DNA of 32,774 nt from Ignavibacteria bacterium (GTDB lineage Bacteria > Bacteroidota > Ignavibacteria > UBA10030 > UBA6906). The stretch is taken from NCBI GenBank assembly GCA_003251275.1, contig QKGJ01000038.1:1-32774 (forward strand), written 5' to 3'. A program made the translations under genes and the position numbers. This document shows, one piece after another, positions 27,963 through 32,774 of the stretch. The notes beneath the pieces were generated by a model. It was not told where the DNA came from. It saw only the letters and a program-made list of their open reading frames with translations, and made no database searches. Numbering within the stretch: the first letter of the stretch is position 1; each line of letters opens with the position of its first letter.

Positions 27963-30900
27963 CTACCAGATGAGTTCGGGAAGTTTTCGCACTAAGATGT
28001 GCGTATCGCGGTTCGAACCGGTCGGTCCCCAATAGTTGAAATGATAGGTGAACTGACCGTAACCGCCTATCATAAGATTTGGCTTCAATCGTGTCCGTGT
28101 GAGACTATTGTGGCCACCTGCCCGGCGATTATTCCGCATCGGAGATTTCGGGACCGAGTACGTTCTCTCCGGAGAATGGTAGATGATGCAAATTCCCCTT
28201 GGAATCCGGGCGCTCACTGCTGCACGCGTAACTACAACGCCGTGATCGTTGTACACTTCCACCCAGTCATTATCGTTCACACCGAGATCTGCAGCGTCTT
28301 TGTCATTAATCCAGAAAGGTTCGATCCCTCGAGAAAGCGTTGTCATACGTTGATTGTCACCATACGTCGAGTGGATATGCCACTTACCGTGAGGCGTGAG
28401 GTAGTTCAACATCTTCGTCTTTCCACCGTTGGTCGAAAAACGAAGATCGGCATACTCGGTCGCTCCCGGTTTTGGTTTATAGGTCGGAAGGTGCTCTCCG
28501 AATTGAATGTATGCAGGATGATCGAGATAGAAATGTTGCCGTCCGGTCAGCGTGCGCCATGGGACATTTGCCTCAACGTTATAGGTAAACGGCGAATAAG
28601 CCCGTCCGTTTTCCGTTAGACCTGACCACATCGGACTGTTGAGAAGGCGCACCGGTTGTCCCTGGAGATCGCGATAGTTAAGACGTCGACCCCGGTTTTT
28701 TTCCGCCAGCTGTACCAACGGCAGCCCGACTTTTTCCTCCATGTTCTTGTAGGATCGGTAGGCCAACTCTCCGTTGGTGACTGTAGCAAGGTGGAGAATC
28801 GCATCACATACATGCACGTCCTTCACGAGCGATGGATACTTTACCCCGTCGAAAGTTACTGTTGGACCGGTGATGAGCATTTGATCGTAGAAGTCGTCGA
28901 TAGCGTACTTGGTACCATGTGCACCGAGACCGTTCTGTCGGACAAGGGGTCCAAGCGAGACGTACTGGTTGTACACATTTTTGTAGTCGCGCATGACAAC
29001 CGATAACTGGGGCATTGTCTTTCCGGGAACCGCTTCTACTTCGCCGTCGATCCAGTTCTTGATCGCCGGCTGGGCGATTTCCGCAGCGGAATCATGAGCC
29101 AGTGGTGTCGTGACGATATCTCTTACCGGTGTTGGAAAATGCAGCTCAGCCAACGCTGAGAACTTCTTGGCAATCGCTTTGAAAATATCCCAATCGCTTT
29201 TCGACTCCCAGCAGGGGGGCACAGCAGCCGAGAGTGGATGAATAAAGCTATGCATATCCGTGGAATTCAGATCTGATTTCTCATACCAGGTTGCCGCCGG
29301 TAGCACGATGTCAGAATACAAGGCGGAAGTGTCCATGCGAAAATTCAGATCAACCACGAGATCCATTTTTCCATGAGGTACCTTATCATGCCAGACAACT
29401 TCTTTGACAGATTCCTGGGCCATATCCTCGGCGATCGCATTGTCATGCGTGCCAAGATAATGGCGGAGGAAATACTCATGACCTTTGCTGCTTGCCATCA
29501 GGGCGTTCCCGCGCCAGATGTACCAGACGCGCGGCCAGTTTTCCGGAGCGTCGGGGTCTTCCACAGAAAACTTGAGGTCCCGGGATTTGAGACGTCGCAC
29601 CGTCTCCTTGATGATTTCCTCTCCAGTTTTCTTTGCTTCCGCTTCAATGTCTTGGATGAGACGAATGCTGTTTTCGCTGAACTGAGGATAGAAGGGAAGC
29701 CAGCCGTTCCGGACAGCTTTTACCTGCACATCCATCGTATGGCCTTGCGCAAGCGAGCCCTCTTCCTGCCGCATCGGGACTGTATGATAATCGGTGAACT
29801 CTTTTTCATAGCGCCATTGATCGGTGTGAACGTAGTGCCAGCTCGGCGCATTCTGTTGCCGCGATGGTCCATACCAATCTTTTGCAAACGCAATTGCGCC
29901 CCACGGCTCCCCCGGTGCTAGTTTTTCCTGTCCGACATAGTGTGCGAGTCCGCCACCGTTGACACCGACGCAACCGCAGAACATCAACGCGTGAATGCCG
30001 GCCCGGTACATGAGGTTGCCATGATACCAGTGGTTGATCCCTGCCCCAATAATGATCGTGCATTTGCCGTTCGTATGGAGTGCGGTGCTTCCCCACTCGC
30101 GTGCGAACTGGAGAAGATCCTTGCGTGCAATGCCCGTGTATTTTTCAGACCATGCAGGAGTATACGGCTTGTCTTCGCTATCGTAATCAATAGGGTAATC
30201 ACCTTTCAAGCCCCGGGGAACACCGTATTGAGCCATGAGAAGATCATAGACTGTCGTGACCGTGATCTCCTCCCCGTCATGCCCAACAAGGATCTTCACC
30301 GGTACGTGTCGTGTATGGCTTGACGCTTCTCCGAAGTTGTCGAAACGGATCGGGACAGTCTTCTCGCCATCCTTGAGGAAGGTGAGCCGCGGATTGATCT
30401 CGGTCTCATCGACGCCATCCTTCAACAGAAGATTCCACTTTCCCTTTTCCTGACCCCATCGAAAGCCGGAGCTGCCTAACGGCATTTTCGGACTTTTAGT
30501 TTTCTCATCCCACATGAGAAACTTCCAATCACCGTTCTCCGCGTCCGAGTATTTGGTGATTCTGTTGGCCCGCAGCATTTGACCGGCTTCATAGACGCCA
30601 CTCTCTTCCTTCAGTTCGACGAGATACGGCGCGTCGGTATATTTTTTTGTGTAGTCGATGAAGTAAGGCACCTGCTGTTCGTGGTGAAACTCTTTGAGCA
30701 GTACATGGTTGACTGCCATCCACCATGCACCATCCTGCCCCGCATTGATCGAGACCCATTGATCCGCGTATTTCGCAACCTGACTGAAGTCAGGCGAGAA
30801 GACGTACATCTTCGTTCCGTTGTGCCTTGCCTCCGCGGCGTAGTGGCAATCGGGTGTGCGCGTCATGTTCAGGTTCGATCCCATCACGGCCAGGAGCTTC

Positions 30901-31607
30901 GCGTTATACCAGTCCGCAGACTCCTGCACATCTGTTTGCTCGCCCCATGTTTCGGGCGAAGCGGGGGGAAGATCGCAATACCAATCATAGAAGGAGAGAG
31001 AGATACCGCCGAGCAGTTGCATTAGTCGTGCGCCGGATGCATAGCTTACCATCGACATCGCCGGGATGGGGGAAAAGCCCGCAATTCGGTCAGGGCCATG
31101 TTCTTTGATTGTATGAACATTTGCTGCCGCAGCAATCTCCAGCGCTTCGTCCCAGCTCGCACGCCGGAAACCGCCTTTACCGCGCGCTCTTTGCCAGCGG
31201 CTGCGCGTTTCGGGGTTTTCGACAAGAGAGCGCCATGCCTCAACGGGATCCTCGTGTTCCGCCCGGGCTTTCCGCCACAGATCGAGCAATGCACCGCGGA
31301 TGTACGGGTACTTTACTCGTAACGGACTGTAGAGATACCATGAAAATGAAATCCCGCGTTGGCATCCCCGTGGCTCGTAGGGGGGCAATCCGTGTTCGAG
31401 CATCGGATAGTCAAGTCCTTGCATTTCCCAGGTCACGATCCCGTCTTTTACATGGATCATCCACGTGCAGCTTCCGGTGCAATTCACTCCGTGCGTGCTG
31501 CGGACAACCCTGTCATGCTGCCATCGATTGCGATAGAACTCTTCCCAGTTGCGAAGCTGGGCATCATCCTCATCTTTGATCCAGGGAATTTTCGGGTGAT
31601 CACTCAT
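27963..31607 (-). CDS. narG: Respiratory nitrate reductase alpha subunit (Mo-bisMGD)
   Basis: 1214 aa; [91 protein letters not shown]. Confidence 0.98.
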   Translation of the reverse strand: MSDHPKIPWIKDEDDAQLRNWEEFYRNRWQHDRVVRSTHGVNCTGSCTWMIHVKDGIVTWEMQGLDYPMLEHGLPPYEPRGCQRGISFSWYLYSPLRVKYPYIRGALLDLWRKARAEHEDPVEAWRSLVENPETRSRWQRARGKGGFRRASWDEALEIAAAANVHTIKEHGPDRIAGFSPIPAMSMVSYASGARLMQLLGGISLSFYDWYCDLPPASPETWGEQTDVQESADWYNAKLLAVMGSNLNMTRTPDCHYAAEARHNGTKMYVFSPDFSQVAKYADQWVSINAGQDGAWWMAVNHVLLKEFHHEQQVPYFIDYTKKYTDAPYLVELKEESGVYEAGQMLRANRITKYSDAENGDWKFLMWDEKTKSPKMPLGSSGFRWGQEKGKWNLLLKDGVDETEINPRLTFLKDGEKTVPIRFDNFGEASSHTRHVPVKILVGHDGEEITVTTVYDLLMAQYGVPRGLKGDYPIDYDSEDKPYTPAWSEKYTGIARKDLLQFAREWGSTALHTNGKCTIIIGAGINHWYHGNLMYRAGIHALMFCGCVGVNGGGLAHYVGQEKLAPGEPWGAIAFAKDWYGPSRQQNAPSWHYVHTDQWRYEKEFTDYHTVPMRQEEGSLAQGHTMDVQVKAVRNGWLPFYPQFSENSIRLIQDIEAEAKKTGEEIIKETVRRLKSRDLKFSVEDPDAPENWPRVWYIWRGNALMASSKGHEYFLRHYLGTHDNAIAEDMAQESVKEVVWHDKVPHGKMDLVVDLNFRMDTSALYSDIVLPAATWYEKSDLNSTDMHSFIHPLSAAVPPCWESKSDWDIFKAIAKKFSALAELHFPTPVRDIVTTPLAHDSAAEIAQPAIKNWIDGEVEAVPGKTMPQLSVVMRDYKNVYNQYVSLGPLVRQNGLGAHGTKYAIDDFYDQMLITGPTVTFDGVKYPSLVKDVHVCDAILHLATVTNGELAYRSYKNMEEKVGLPLVQLAEKNRGRRLNYRDLQGQPVRLLNSPMWSGLTENGRAYSPFTYNVEANVPWRTLTGRQHFYLDHPAYIQFGEHLPTYKPKPGATEYADLRFSTNGGKTKMLNYLTPHGKWHIHSTYGDNQRMTTLSRGIEPFWINDKDAADLGVNDNDWVEVYNDHGVVVTRAAVSARIPRGICIIYHSPERTYSVPKSPMRNNRRAGGHNSLTRTRLKPNLMIGGYGQFTYHFNYWGPTGSNRDTHILVRKLPELIW

Positions 31608-32472
31608 GAACAGCCTCCATTCTTTTTTCGCGCACCAGGGCGCGGCGGACAGTCTTCAATCGTTTATTCCAGATAATATCAAACATGGCAAGCATCAAGA
31701 GTGTCCCTCCAAGACCGACCAGCACAAAATTCAATCGGGCTGTTGATGGATCTTCCGGATTGCGCTGCAGCGTGTTCTGGAAATAGGCCACCAGTGGAAG
31801 GACCTCTTCTGCATCGATCGGGTGCTCTTTGAATAACGATTGCATGGTGGGCGTTGCCGGTGCAGTGAGCCATGTCGAAAGAGTTTTGCGACCTCCATAC
31901 CGCTCCATCACGGTGGTAAGATCAGGTGCGAGGCCGCCGCCGCCAAACCCCCCAAGACCCTGCACGCTGTGGCACGCGATGCAGGAGGTTCCACCGTTTT
32001 TCAGGCTGACAGCACCGGTGAAAATTTTCTTTCCAAGAATGACATCCTCTGCAGTAAAGGGCCGCTCACTGATTTTGACACCCTGGAATTGAGATTTTTC
32101 GAGTTTCGATTCTGCATCAATCAAATCAAGGAGTGCCTGTGCGCGCTGCGGCGTCATTCCGGGAAACGGCGGCATCACCACACCGCGAGCCTCCTCTTTG
32201 AGTTGATTCGCATATCTGTCGCCGCTTTCAACAACACCACGCGGATCGATAATAAATTTTGTGAGCCATTCCCGTTCTGCACGTTTCGATACATCCTTCA
32301 GGTCGGGGCCCGTCAGGCGGCCACCGCCGATGGTGTGACAACTGATGCAGTTTTGACGGAAGAAGTCTACCGCCTCCTGCGAAAGAACATCCGGGACGAG
32401 TATTCCGGAAAGAATAGCAACAGTGACTGTCATCCAAAATTGAAGGGACCGACTGTAAATGCTAGCGCTCAT
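31600..32472 (-). CDS. Membrane-anchored diheme cytochrome c (NarC-like)
   Basis: ~290 aa; two CXXCH motifs (CISCHT, CIACHS), N-terminal signal/TM and C-terminal TM ([20 protein letters not shown]); overlaps the narG start, as the first gene of the nar run. Confidence 0.86.
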   Translation of the reverse strand: MSASIYSRSLQFWMTVTVAILSGILVPDVLSQEAVDFFRQNCISCHTIGGGRLTGPDLKDVSKRAEREWLTKFIIDPRGVVESGDRYANQLKEEARGVVMPPFPGMTPQRAQALLDLIDAESKLEKSQFQGVKISERPFTAEDVILGKKIFTGAVSLKNGGTSCIACHSVQGLGGFGGGGLAPDLTTVMERYGGRKTLSTWLTAPATPTMQSLFKEHPIDAEEVLPLVAYFQNTLQRNPEDPSTARLNFVLVGLGGTLLMLAMFDIIWNKRLKTVRRALVREKRMEAVHE

Positions 32473-32774
32473 GATGGCTCTCGCTTTAAGGCACAAGTTA
32501 TTGCTGCTCGGAATAAAATGGATTGGTTGGATCTGCCGTGATTGGAGAATATATTTTCGATCTGATGCTGACGTGATGACCTGGATGAATTAGAGTGTGG
32601 AACCCACGTTGATGATCAGGAAGTATGGTACCGCCATCGTCAGCGCTCTTCAAATCCACTCAAGGTATCCGCTGAAGGCAAATTCAGACTTCATTGACCG
32701 CAATTGGTGTGCCGTGGGAATGGCTCAAAGACTTTGGATTTTCTGTGCAAAGAGGGGGATTTCCCGCTCTGACT

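Noticed and set aside
31840-32541. 233-aa plus-strand ORF
   Set aside because: Antisense to the diheme cytochrome gene; no recognisable domain.
32612-32774. Open reading frame (MIRKYGTAIVSALQIHSRYPLK...) running off the window end on the plus strand
   Set aside because: Only 54 codons, no recognisable motif and competing frames; cannot be supported as a gene from this window.
32473-32774. Possible FNR/NNR-type operator or promoter upstream of the nar operon
   Set aside because: Looked for TTGAT-N4-ATCAA and close variants on both strands; no convincing match, and no clear promoter elements could be argued.

Overview
The window looks like a bacterial chromosome segment with two divergently oriented metabolic blocks that meet at an initiator tRNA. 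(1) Plus strand, ~0-9.2 kb: zinc alcohol dehydrogenase, acyl-CoA dehydrogenase, indolepyruvate:ferredoxin oxidoreductase (iorA/iorB), a xanthine-dehydrogenase-family enzyme resembling 4-hydroxybenzoyl-CoA reductase (fused 2Fe-2S/Mo subunit plus an FAD subunit with a Cys-rich [4Fe-4S]-type insert), and a MocA-like nucleotidyltransferase. (2) Minus strand, ~32.5 kb down to 9.36 kb: a tightly packed 23 kb unidirectional run encoding a diheme cytochrome c, narG-narH-narJ-narI, two NarK-type MFS transporters, Alternative Complex III (actA-actF), a hemerythrin/beta-barrel in-frame fusion, a small AhpD-like protein, moaA, a moaC-moaB fusion, a TauE/SafE permease and mobA, followed by tRNA-fMet and a probable bidirectional terminator. 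The most unusual items are the hemerythrin::outer-membrane-barrel ORF with an internal signal peptide, the embedding of ACIII between nitrate respiration and Mo-cofactor genes, and the fused HBCR-like enzyme. No CRISPR array, rRNA, prophage or insertion sequence was recognised. All assignments come from reading the protein translations and motifs; no database search was run.
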